Of a DNA stretch of 64,000 bases, positions 24,544-32,227 are shown in pieces. The first letter of the stretch is position 1. The number at the start of each line of letters is the position of its first letter. The DNA is taken from assembly GCF_008711155.1 (NCBI RefSeq), contig NZ_VUYQ01000008.1, forward strand, positions 1-64,000, given 5' to 3'. A program made the translations under genes and the position numbers. The notes under the pieces are model-generated. The model was given only the letters and a program-made list of their open reading frames with translations. It was not told where the DNA came from and did not search any database. This stretch comes from Dechloromonas sp. CZR5. Lineage in GTDB: Bacteria; Pseudomonadota; Gammaproteobacteria; Burkholderiales; Rhodocyclaceae.

Positions 24544-26004
24544 TCAGAGCTTGACGCAGATGTTGCGGGTTTCGGTATAGAACTCCAGCGAATGCACGCC
24601 GCCTTCGCGGCCGATGCCGGATTGCTTGGAGCCGCCGAAGGCCGTGCGCAGGTCGCGCAGGAACCAGCTGTTGATCCAGGTGATGCCGACTTCGACACGG
24701 GCTGCGACGCGATGGGCGCGGCCGAGATTGGTCGTCCAGATCGTGGTCGACAGGCCGTAGTCGTTGTCGTTGGCCTTGTTGATCACTTCGTCCTCGCTGT
24801 CGAACGGGCTGATGTGGCAGCACGGTCCGAAGATTTCCTCGCGCACGACGGTTGCCGTTTCTGGCAGGCCGGTCCAGATGGTCGGCTGCACCCAGTGGCC
24901 TTCGGCCAGGTCGGCCGGCATCTCGGGCACGCCGCCGCCGGTGACGATGGTGGCGCCTTCGGCCTTGGCCTTGGCGTAGTAGGACATGACCTTCTGCTTG
25001 TGCTCGGCGCTGATCAGCGGGCCGTAGTTGGCATTGTGATCATCCGGACGGCCGAACTTGACGGCTTCGGCCTTGGCCTTCAGTGCCTGCACGAATTTCT
25101 CGAAAATCGGTCGCTCGACATAGACACGCTCGGTTCCCAGGCAGACCTGCCCGGAATTCAGGAAGGCGGAACGGAAGATGCCATCGACTGCCGCATCGAA
25201 ATCCGCATCGGCAAAAACGATACCGGCGTTCTTGCCGCCCAGTTCGAAGGAAACATCGCGCATGCCTTCGGCAGCGGCCTTCATGATCGCCGTGCCGGTG
25301 CGGGTTTCACCGGTAAAGGTGATGGCATCGACGAGCCTGTTCTGGGTCAGGAATTCACCGGCTGAATTGGGGCCGAAACCATGCACGACGTTGAAGACGC
25401 CCTTAGGGATGCCGACAGCATTCATTACTTCGCCGAGCAGGGTCGTCGTCAGCGGCGTCTCTTCCGACGGCTTGACGACTACAGTATTGCCACAGGCCAG
25501 GGCCGGGCCGACCTTCCAGGTCATCAGCAGGAACGGGGCATTCCACGGCGAGATCACGCCGACCACGCCTTTCGGCTGACGGATAGCGTAATTCAGGGCG
25601 CCGCGACCGTCCGGCGTCGCCATCTGGAAGGACTCGGAGGGCACATTCTTGACGACATCGGCGAAGACCTTGAAATTGGCCGCGCCGCGCGGAATGAAGG
25701 CGCTGGTCATGACATGACGCGGCTGGCCGGTATCGGCCATCTCGGCGGCGACAAAATCGTCAAAGCGGCGGGTGATCTCATTGGCCACCCCGTACAGCAG
25801 CTCGACGCGCTGGTCGGTGGTAAAACCGCCCCACTCGCCCTTCAAGGCGGCATGTGCTGCCTGCACGGCGGCATCGACGTCAGCCCGGCTGGCTTCAACG
25901 ACATTGGCGATGACCTGATTGTTCAGCGGCGAACGCTTTTCGAAGGGCGTTGTACCCGTGGCTTCGACAAACTCGCCGTTGATGAAATTCTTGATCAGTT
26001 GCAT
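24544..26004 (-). CDS. dmpC: 2-Hydroxymuconic semialdehyde dehydrogenase
   Basis: NAD-dependent oxidation of the ring-fission product to 2-hydroxymuconate, which commits it to the oxalocrotonate branch. The 486-residue aldehyde dehydrogenase shows the Glu motif FELGGKNAG (about 251-259), the catalytic Cys in NSGQVCLGTERVYVE (about 285) and the ISPWNAPFLLMTWK NAD-site region. First gene of the lower-pathway operon. The 5' untranslated region holds promoter motif C (26055-26114), a CCCCG-TTAT-CGGGG hairpin (26023-26036) and AAGGAG just before the start. Confidence 0.96.
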   Translation of the reverse strand: MQLIKNFINGEFVEATGTTPFEKRSPLNNQVIANVVEASRADVDAAVQAAHAALKGEWGGFTTDQRVELLYGVANEITRRFDDFVAAEMADTGQPRHVMTSAFIPRGAANFKVFADVVKNVPSESFQMATPDGRGALNYAIRQPKGVVGVISPWNAPFLLMTWKVGPALACGNTVVVKPSEETPLTTTLLGEVMNAVGIPKGVFNVVHGFGPNSAGEFLTQNRLVDAITFTGETRTGTAIMKAAAEGMRDVSFELGGKNAGIVFADADFDAAVDGIFRSAFLNSGQVCLGTERVYVERPIFEKFVQALKAKAEAVKFGRPDDHNANYGPLISAEHKQKVMSYYAKAKAEGATIVTGGGVPEMPADLAEGHWVQPTIWTGLPETATVVREEIFGPCCHISPFDSEDEVINKANDNDYGLSTTIWTTNLGRAHRVAARVEVGITWINSWFLRDLRTAFGGSKQSGIGREGGVHSLEFYTETRNICVKL

Positions 26005-26054
26005 GGCAACTCCTTGTGGTTCTCCCCGATAACGGGGCTTAACAATCAGTCTAG

Positions 26055-26114
26055 ATTCCGCCGATCAATACTGTCCAATACCTTATTTCATTAAACTCAA
26101 TATCAATAAGGTAT
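26055..26114 (-). promoter_or_regulatory. LysR-type promoter motif C for the dmpC operon
   Basis: On the minus strand: ATACCTTATTGATAT (26114-26100), 19 bp, TATTGGACAGTAT (26080-26068), with TTGGAC as a -35 box and TAGACT as a -10 candidate (26054-26049). Same spacing as motifs A, D and E. About 65 bp upstream of the dmpC start. Confidence 0.72.
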
Positions 26115-26118
26115 GAAA

Positions 26119-26142
26119 GAAGACGACCCGGAGGTCGTCTTC
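26119..26142 (-). terminator. Terminator hairpin after dmpP
   Basis: A perfect 10-bp stem GAAGACGACC/GGTCGTCTTC with a 4-base loop, nine bases after the dmpP stop and just ahead of promoter motif C. On the minus strand a short T-run (TTTC) follows, so termination may be partial and allow read-through into dmpC. Confidence 0.65.
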
Positions 26143-26150
26143 TTAATTGA

Positions 26151-27212
26151 TTAAAGGGCGCGGAAAAGCGGGCTGCGCACTTGCTGCGCGTCGGCCGCGG
26201 AAATGAATTTCTCGGTGTAGATGTCGCGCTCGAACAGTCGTCCCTGCATCAGGGTGGCGATACAGGCTTCGATCATCAACGGCGGCCCACACAGGTAGGC
26301 CTTGTTACCGCGAAAGTCATTGTCGAAATGAGCCTTCGCCGCATCATGGACAAAACCGCGGAAGCCACTCCAGCCACTGTCCTCTGGCTCGTGTGAGAGC
26401 GCCGGGACATAGGTGAAATTCGGGTGCAGCTCGGCCAGCGAGAGAAACTCCTCGTGGTAGTAAAGCTCGCCGAGATGGCGCTGACCATAGACAAGCGTAA
26501 TCTGTTTGTCGAAACCTTCAGCCAGAAGATCCAGGATCATCGAACGCGGGCTGGAAAGACCCGAACCACCGGCCATGAAAATGACCGGCAGGTCGGCCGA
26601 TTTCTTGACGAAGAATCGACCGTAGGGGCCGGATATCCCAAGCCGCTCGCCCAGCTGAAGCGTTTCATGAACGTAAGTCGTGCCCGGCCCGCCCGGCACG
26701 ATGCGGATGTTGAGTTCGATCTCGCCGCTGGCCGAGGGCGGACTGGCCACCGAGAAGGCACGACTACCGATGCCTTTCGGCAAGACCAGATTAACGTACT
26801 GGCCAGCCTGGAAACGCATGCCGGCCGGATCGTCAAGCTTGATCCAGACACCCTTGATGGTCGGCGTCAGGGTCTCGATGCGACTGACGACACCGGCAAA
26901 GTCACGCACCGGCAGGTTTTCGGCATCTGGATCCTCGTCGATCTCGGCTTCAATCACCAGGTCGCTCTGGGCCGTGGCGCAACAGGCCAGGCATTTCTGC
27001 TCGTCGCGCTCGCCGTCCATCAGGGCGAAGCTGGAAGCCTCGCCATGCTCGATCTCGCCATCGATGACCTGCACCTTGCAGGTCGCGCACAGCCCGTGAC
27101 AACAGGCATGGGGCAAATAGATCCCGGCGCGCAAGGCGGCATCGAGGATGGTCTGACCATCCTCGATTTCGATGGTCTGACCGAGCGGTTCGATGGTCAG
27201 TTCATAGCTCAT
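26151..27212 (-). CDS. dmpP: Phenol hydroxylase reductase component P5
   Basis: Transfers electrons from NADH through FAD and a [2Fe-2S] centre to the hydroxylase. The 353-residue product has an N-terminal plant-type ferredoxin domain with Cys residues in LPHACCHGLCATCK and CLACCA, an FAD domain (SRAFSVASPP), and an NAD domain (MAGGSGLSSPRSM, YLCGPPLMIEA). The ATG at 27212 follows the dmpO stop by 11 bases; longer in-frame sequence overlaps dmpO and is not used. Last gene of the dmpQ-B-KLMNOP transcript. Confidence 0.95.
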   Translation of the reverse strand: MSYELTIEPLGQTIEIEDGQTILDAALRAGIYLPHACCHGLCATCKVQVIDGEIEHGEASSFALMDGERDEQKCLACCATAQSDLVIEAEIDEDPDAENLPVRDFAGVVSRIETLTPTIKGVWIKLDDPAGMRFQAGQYVNLVLPKGIGSRAFSVASPPSASGEIELNIRIVPGGPGTTYVHETLQLGERLGISGPYGRFFVKKSADLPVIFMAGGSGLSSPRSMILDLLAEGFDKQITLVYGQRHLGELYYHEEFLSLAELHPNFTYVPALSHEPEDSGWSGFRGFVHDAAKAHFDNDFRGNKAYLCGPPLMIEACIATLMQGRLFERDIYTEKFISAADAQQVRSPLFRAL

Positions 27213-27223
27213 CTCGCCATCCC

Positions 27224-27580
27224 TCAGGCAGCAGCCAGCAGGGAATTCAAGCCCGGCGTGATGAAGCGCAACTGCTCCTTGTGGCCGATGCCGTTCGCAG
27301 CCAGGCTGGCATCGAAATCCGGCGTGAATGGCTTGTTTGATTTCAGCCATTCAACCTTGCTCCAATCAACCGCAGAGGCATCCGGATCTGGCTGCATCAA
27401 GGCAGTCAGCGGGCCATCGACCAGTTCGCGGAAGCTCATTTCCGGTGGGACACAGATCAGGAAGGGTGCGGCGAACAGCAGGTGCTGATCCCAGCAGGCA
27501 TAGACCAGTTGCTTGCCGTTGAAATTGGCAACCAGATCACGCGGCACACCGACATAAGGCTTGGTGGAAACTACGGCCAT
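27224..27580 (-). CDS. dmpO: Phenol hydroxylase P4 (gamma) subunit
   Basis: Small structural subunit of the (alpha-beta-gamma)2 diiron phenol hydroxylase. The 118-residue product matches DmpO/TomA4-type proteins: VVSTKPYVGVPRDLVANFNGKQ, LVYACWDQHLLFAAPFLICV and the C-terminal EQLRFITPGLNSLL. It lies between dmpN and dmpP with short spacing. AGGAG precedes the start. Confidence 0.93.
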   Translation of the reverse strand: MAVVSTKPYVGVPRDLVANFNGKQLVYACWDQHLLFAAPFLICVPPEMSFRELVDGPLTALMQPDPDASAVDWSKVEWLKSNKPFTPDFDASLAANGIGHKEQLRFITPGLNSLLAAA

Positions 27581-27608
27581 TTAAATTCTCCTTTTTGGGG
27601 TGCGTGGA

Positions 27609-29129
27609 TCACTGATTGCTGGTGGCCATGGCACGCCAGGCGTCGAAATTCTTCTGGTCTTCGGAACCGTCGAAATCGCCGTTGTCCTTGCCGTTGCGCA
27701 GACCAACCCAGTCCATCCAGGCGGCCAGATCGCCGCCTATCGGGTCCTGGAACAGCTGCGGCATGGGCAGCCAGGCCTGAATGTATTTCTCCGGCTCGTT
27801 CTCGAAGATGTGCTGGCAGCCATCGGAACAGAAGTGATATTTCTCGCCCTTGTACTCGCCTTCGCGCTGCGCCGACCGGGTCGGATCGTCCGGCTCGGTA
27901 AACACGATGGGCAACTGGCAGGTCTGGCACAGCTTGGCCAGGCCGTAGTTGGCGAACTGCGTACCGGCGGCCTTCAGTTTCTTGATGTGTTCCCAGCGTG
28001 GGCGGTAGTACTTGTCGAAGGTGTCGGGATATTTTTTCGCCAGCCAGGCCATGTCGTCGTCGGACGGAATCCAGCTGTGGAGGGCGGTGCCGAAACTCCA
28101 CTGGTACAGACCGAGCATGAACTGGTGCGACATGTGGTCGATGGCCTTTTCGGCATCATCCCAGCCGGCCGGGGCACGAATGCCGTAGCGGGCCAGATCG
28201 CGGAACAGGGCCGTGCCGTTCTCGATGCCGTAGATATTCCACGCTTCGCGCCAGGACATGACGCGCTTCGGCAGCATGTAATCCATCATCGTGCTGACCA
28301 GGCCGAGCACGCGGAAGCCGCGCCAGAACCACTTGTCGATCCAGCCCTGAACGATGGGCAAATTGGCCGGGTCTTGTTCGAGCATGAACTTGATGCACTC
28401 GAGGCCGAGGGTCATGTGCCGCGCTTCGTCGGACTGCGCCGAGAAACCGAAGGTCACCGTCGCCATGTCGCCATTGTAGGCGGCACCCGACATGAAGGGC
28501 ACGAAGAGCAGGTTGGTCAGCACGTATTCGAAGCTGAAACCGATGGCGATCATGAACTCGAAGGGGCCAGCCGACACCGCGTCGTCGAAGAAGGAACGCG
28601 GCACCGTGCAGTACCACATGCGGTCGCGAGCATCGGCAAAGGCATGGAAGCCGTTGTAGAACTTGTTGTAGTTCGACAGGGCGTGAATCTGCGTCTGGGC
28701 GTGGCGAATCTCGTCGATCGCCTGCATCTGGCAGGCAACCTGGGTGCCGACACCGGGAAACTCGCGGCCCATGCGGGCGAAGCCCTTGCCGGCGGCGTAT
28801 TCGCCCGGGCTGATGGCCTGTAGGAAGATCTTCAGGGCGCTCAGGTAGCGGGCATCGGTAATGTGCAGGTGGCCGTTGTTCTGGGCGTGGGCGTCGATGA
28901 TCGCGTAAAACTTGCGCTCCTTCTCGGCTTGGTACTTCCAGTAGGAATCCATGGTCAGGCGGAAGGGGTCTTCCCACTTGTCCCAGTCGTGAATCCTGAT
29001 CCCTTCGTACTTGGTGTAGGGATAGATCTCGTCCTTGTTCTGGTAAGTCGGCTCCCAGCCCAGGTCACGGGTCAGCAAGCGGTACTTTTCCTTCAGGGCG
29101 AGCTTCTTCTTGGCAACTTTCATGTCCAT
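27609..29129 (-). CDS. dmpN: Phenol hydroxylase P3 (alpha) subunit, diiron oxygenase
   Basis: Catalytic subunit that hydroxylates phenol to catechol. The 506-residue product shows the two carboxylate-bridged diiron E-x-x-H motifs, E140-x-x-H143 (DEIRHAQ) and DEARHMT (about 234-239), with E110 a further likely ligand. A C-terminal YHS-like zinc domain is present (CQTCQLPIVF ... YHFCSDGCQHIFE). These are the features of soluble diiron monooxygenase group I. AAGGAG precedes the start. Toluene/benzene hydroxylation is possible for relatives, but substrate range cannot be read here. Confidence 0.96.
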   Translation of the reverse strand: MDMKVAKKKLALKEKYRLLTRDLGWEPTYQNKDEIYPYTKYEGIRIHDWDKWEDPFRLTMDSYWKYQAEKERKFYAIIDAHAQNNGHLHITDARYLSALKIFLQAISPGEYAAGKGFARMGREFPGVGTQVACQMQAIDEIRHAQTQIHALSNYNKFYNGFHAFADARDRMWYCTVPRSFFDDAVSAGPFEFMIAIGFSFEYVLTNLLFVPFMSGAAYNGDMATVTFGFSAQSDEARHMTLGLECIKFMLEQDPANLPIVQGWIDKWFWRGFRVLGLVSTMMDYMLPKRVMSWREAWNIYGIENGTALFRDLARYGIRAPAGWDDAEKAIDHMSHQFMLGLYQWSFGTALHSWIPSDDDMAWLAKKYPDTFDKYYRPRWEHIKKLKAAGTQFANYGLAKLCQTCQLPIVFTEPDDPTRSAQREGEYKGEKYHFCSDGCQHIFENEPEKYIQAWLPMPQLFQDPIGGDLAAWMDWVGLRNGKDNGDFDGSEDQKNFDAWRAMATSNQ

Positions 29130-29143
29130 TTTGCGTCTCCTTC

Positions 29144-29413
29144 TCAGCTGTTCCAGCGTAGGGTCAGGGTGTCTTCGTCCTCTTCGACATTGCCAGAGAG
29201 GGTGATTAGATTGACGTTCAGTTCCTGCAGGTCAAAGGCGCGACCGAGTTGTTCCTCGATCGTCTCGCGACGGACAGTCAAACTACCTGGGGCATCAATC
29301 TTGATCATCGCCGGTTGGCGATTGACCGTGCAGTTCGGGTTATCGATGACGATCGCATCGATGATCGGACGGGTGTCTTCGTTGGTTTGCAAAGCAATGA
29401 ATACAGTCGACAT
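29144..29413 (-). CDS. dmpM: Phenol hydroxylase P2 regulatory (effector) protein
   Basis: Cofactorless effector that binds the hydroxylase and is needed for turnover, analogous to MmoB. The 89-residue product (MSTVFIALQTNEDTRPIIDAI...) matches the DmpM/TomA2 family in length and in the SGNVEEDEDTLTLRW ending. It lies between dmpL and dmpN with 9- and 14-bp gaps. Confidence 0.94.
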   Translation of the reverse strand: MSTVFIALQTNEDTRPIIDAIVIDNPNCTVNRQPAMIKIDAPGSLTVRRETIEEQLGRAFDLQELNVNLITLSGNVEEDEDTLTLRWNS

Positions 29414-29422
29414 GTCACTCTT

Positions 29423-30415
29423 TCAGATTTCGATACCAGTTTTTTTAAGGCGTGCCTTCAGGGCGGCCATTTCTTCGCCGATCGCCTCATCAGCATCAGC
29501 GCCAAGCGCCAACTGGGCGACAGGCAGCAGTGCCGAAGCTGCTCGGCTACCCCATTTCGCCGTCCATTCTTGCAATACGGAACGGTTATGCTCGGATTCG
29601 GCGGCAGCCGTTTTTAGAACTGCATCGATCCATTTGCGGGTTTCTTCGTGCCAGTCGCTCATGAACTGGGTCAACATGGCGATGGCAGACCCGCCGCGCG
29701 ACGACAAGTGCCCATCGACAATGCGTTCGTAGATCAACGGATAAAGCAAACCATCGAGTGCCAGATTCTGGGCAACAAACAACTCGAACGGATCACGGAC
29801 AACCAGGCAGTCCTCGATATAGCGCCTCAAAGGTTGCCACTCGTCGCCTTCCAGCCAGGATTTTTTGCCTTCGTCCAGAGCCTCGGTATCGCCCAGCAGG
29901 AGGCCGATACGCGATAGGTACTGGGCAATGCCCAAGTTATCCATGGCGTGGAACATGCAGGCTTGGGTAAAGATCGCCGCATAACCGTAGCCGCAGACGA
30001 AAGTATTGTTCTGGTTTGCTCCCCAAGCCACATGACGCAATGGCACCAGCACCTTCAGGGCAATCTGCTTCAACTCCTCAGGAAGCATGTCAGCCAGGCC
30101 ACGGGTTTCGACAAAGGTGAAATTTGCTTCCGTGGTTTCCTGCTGACGGGCGCGAGCCAGCGTGTAGGTGTTGTAGTAGAACTGACGCGGATCCTTCAGT
30201 GCGTACCAGTCCGCCATCACGATGCGGGTGATCGACTTGTCGTAGATCAACTGATCAGGGTCCCAGGTCGGGCGATAGTGCAGATTTTCAGTCGCCTGAA
30301 TATCGTAACTACCCTCCTGATAGCGGGAGGCCGGCTTGTCACCGAAGCGACGAACCAGATGATCAAAGGCCTGACGTTGCGGCTGAATGCTAACCGTGCG
30401 CAAATCAATTTGCAT
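29423..30415 (-). CDS. dmpL: Phenol hydroxylase P1 (beta) subunit
   Basis: Structural partner of the diiron alpha subunit, with the same fold but no metal ligands. The 330-residue product has the family segments RFGDKPASRYQEGSYDIQ, YRPTWDPDQLIYD, DWYALKDPRQFYYNTY and LLYPLIYERIVDGHLSSRGG. It is followed nine bases later by dmpM. Length is normal for DmpL. Confidence 0.95.
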   Translation of the reverse strand: MQIDLRTVSIQPQRQAFDHLVRRFGDKPASRYQEGSYDIQATENLHYRPTWDPDQLIYDKSITRIVMADWYALKDPRQFYYNTYTLARARQQETTEANFTFVETRGLADMLPEELKQIALKVLVPLRHVAWGANQNNTFVCGYGYAAIFTQACMFHAMDNLGIAQYLSRIGLLLGDTEALDEGKKSWLEGDEWQPLRRYIEDCLVVRDPFELFVAQNLALDGLLYPLIYERIVDGHLSSRGGSAIAMLTQFMSDWHEETRKWIDAVLKTAAAESEHNRSVLQEWTAKWGSRAASALLPVAQLALGADADEAIGEEMAALKARLKKTGIEI

Positions 30416-30464
30416 AATAAGTCTCCAAACTTTTCATGTTCATTACTTCAAACAGCGTCTTTGC

Positions 30465-30743
30465 TCACTTGAAGCGAGTACCGGTGGCATCAGCCAGACG
30501 CCAGTCCCAGTCGCTGGGCGGCATGTCGTCTGGACTTTTTCCCGGGAGAATTTCCGCCTTGTTGCTGACGCAGAACGCTTCAAAGTCCTCCCGAGGGAGG
30601 ATCAATTCGACAAATATCTCTGGCTCACCGATGGCAAACTCAAACTCGACGAAACCGTTGGTCCGTTCGCGGAGCTTGCGCACGAATCGACGCTTACTGT
30701 CGATCTCGGGCGTTTGCAATGCGCTGGAAGATGCGGATGCCAT
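30465..30743 (-). CDS. dmpK: Phenol hydroxylase assembly protein P0
   Basis: Small protein required in the Dmp system to obtain active, iron-loaded hydroxylase but not part of the final enzyme. The 92-residue product contains the family core KRRFVRKLRERTNGFVEFEF and ILPREDFEAFCVSN. It lies 11 bases after the catechol dioxygenase stop and 49 bases before dmpL, preserving the K-L-M-N-O-P order. Confidence 0.9.
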   Translation of the reverse strand: MASASSSALQTPEIDSKRRFVRKLRERTNGFVEFEFAIGEPEIFVELILPREDFEAFCVSNKAEILPGKSPDDMPPSDWDWRLADATGTRFK

Positions 30744-30754
30744 TGCTAAATGGC

Positions 30755-31687
30755 TCAGCTGACCACGGTCATGAAAGTTTCGTGCAGCTTGCGCTGCGGA
30801 TAGTCGAGGCCCTGGCCGAAGTTATCGAAGGTCCAGGTCAGCGGCTCCTTGTAATCGGGATACGGCTGGTAGCCGCCCATGAAGGTCTCGAAACGGTTAC
30901 CGGAAGGATCCCAAGCGTAAATGGTGCAGCCACGGGTAACACCGTGACGCGTTGGACCAATATCCACCGGGACCTTGTTCATCGACATGATGTCACCGGC
31001 TCTGAGCACCTCTTCCCAGGTTTCCATCAGGAAAGAGCAGTGGTGCAGCTTGCCTGGCTCCGGGTATTCGGCGAATGCAATGTCGTGCACCTTGTGCGAG
31101 CAGGAGAGCCAGATCGCCAGGTTGGCATTACCTTCCGGGTTGAGAACACGCTCAACAAGGAAGAAGCCCAGCACGTCGGTGAATATTTTCTGCACTTCGG
31201 CCACATTCGGACCATAGAGCAGTGCGTGGTCGAGACGGACGGGCCCGATACCGCGCTCGGACTCCTGCGACCAAGGCGCCGGGTTCACCAGACCGCAGCC
31301 GTTGCCAACTGTCGTTTTTTCTGAATAGAGCTCGATGAAGTGACCGCTCGGCAACAGGAAACGGACACGCTCACCGGTTTCCAGCATTTCGCCAGCCGGA
31401 ATTCGCTCGGTCTTCAGGCCGTAGGCCTGGAGATCGGCATCAAGCTTATCTAGGGTTTCCTTGTCGAGCACCTTGAAACCGAAGAAATCGAGGCCGGCAG
31501 ACTCAGCCTGGCGCAGGATGACACTGTTGTGATCTCTCTCATCCCAGCACTTTAGATAGACACGACCTTGCGCATCGCGCCCTGTTTCAACCAAGCCCAT
31601 CACATCACGGTAGTGACGAACACCTTCCTCCAAATCCAATACGCGAATCTGTGCGTGCCCTGGACGCAAAACTCCGGTCATAGCCAT
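30755..31687 (-). CDS. dmpB: Catechol 2,3-dioxygenase (extradiol, type I)
   Basis: Fe(II)-dependent meta-cleavage of catechol to 2-hydroxymuconic semialdehyde. The 310-residue two-domain vicinal-oxygen-chelate enzyme shows the iron ligands in VRLDHALL (about H152), KLHHCSF (about H213) and NRFETF (about E264). GAGGAG lies upstream of the ATG. Unusually for Dmp-type clusters, it is placed between the ferredoxin gene and dmpK, upstream of the hydroxylase genes rather than after them. Confidence 0.96.
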   Translation of the reverse strand: MAMTGVLRPGHAQIRVLDLEEGVRHYRDVMGLVETGRDAQGRVYLKCWDERDHNSVILRQAESAGLDFFGFKVLDKETLDKLDADLQAYGLKTERIPAGEMLETGERVRFLLPSGHFIELYSEKTTVGNGCGLVNPAPWSQESERGIGPVRLDHALLYGPNVAEVQKIFTDVLGFFLVERVLNPEGNANLAIWLSCSHKVHDIAFAEYPEPGKLHHCSFLMETWEEVLRAGDIMSMNKVPVDIGPTRHGVTRGCTIYAWDPSGNRFETFMGGYQPYPDYKEPLTWTFDNFGQGLDYPQRKLHETFMTVVS

Positions 31688-31744
31688 TGATTAGTCTCCT
31701 CGTTAAAAAAATGACGGCTTAAAGCCTTACATCTGAATTCGTAA

Positions 31745-32053
31745 CTACTGCTTGCCCAGCGAGCGCTTCATATTTCCCAGCACCCGCAACTCAAGATCGC
31801 TAACTGGGAAAATTCGACAGGCCAGAACTCGACCCTCCCGCTGATCCTCTTCAGTGATATGGCTGCGGCTCATCGCTTTATGAGCAAAGAGTCCGGCAAC
31901 CACCTCAATCTTGCAGACCCCACAACCGCCGCCGCGACATCCTTGCGGAATGCCACGACGCCCGATCTGCACCATTCCTTCGAGTACGGATTGCGTCGGA
32001 CTACACTGAAAGCTTTCGCCGGTCTCGGCAATCCTCACGGTGAACATCGACAT
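31745..32053 (-). CDS. dmpQ: Chloroplast-type [2Fe-2S] ferredoxin that reactivates catechol 2,3-dioxygenase
   Basis: DmpQ/XylT-type ferredoxin, which re-reduces oxidised Fe(III) in the extradiol dioxygenase. The 102-residue product has the cluster ligands in QGCRGGGCGVCKI plus a distal Cys in VLACRI. GGAGG precedes the start. It is the promoter-proximal gene of the upper operon, 35 bp from the predicted sigma-54 promoter, and precedes dmpB by 57 bp. Confidence 0.93.
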   Translation of the reverse strand: MSMFTVRIAETGESFQCSPTQSVLEGMVQIGRRGIPQGCRGGGCGVCKIEVVAGLFAHKAMSRSHITEEDQREGRVLACRIFPVSDLELRVLGNMKRSLGKQ

Positions 32054-32098
32054 AGACCTCCGCTAGCTCATTACACAACCAATTCTTCTAAACGTAAT

Positions 32099-32114
32099 TG
32101 CAGATACCGTGCCA
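32099..32114 (-). promoter_or_regulatory. Sigma-54 (-24/-12) promoter of the dmpQ-B-KLMNOP operon
   Basis: On the minus strand TGGCACG-GTAT-CTGCA matches the consensus TGGCACG-N4-TTGCA with a single mismatch and correct GG-to-GC spacing. The predicted start is near 32088, 35 bp before the dmpQ ATG. The DmpR-class regulator is encoded in the same island. Confidence 0.8.
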
Positions 32115-32190
32115 GGTTTACAACCAACTGTTTTAATTGGGTTTTATTAAAAATACGCCACCCAAAACCACGCCACTTTTATATTTTTAT

Positions 32191-32211
32191 CAAACGTAAT
32201 TAATACGATTG
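32191..32211. promoter_or_regulatory. Candidate upstream activator site for the sigma-54 regulator
   Basis: On the minus strand CAATCGTA-TTAAT-TACGTTTG is a near-perfect inverted repeat (one mismatch per arm pair) about 90-110 bp upstream of the -12 element, the usual distance for DmpR/XylR binding sites. A related half-site (AAACGTAATT) abuts the -12 region at 32090-32099. Confidence 0.55.
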
Positions 32212-32227
32212 CTAAAATTATTTAAAT

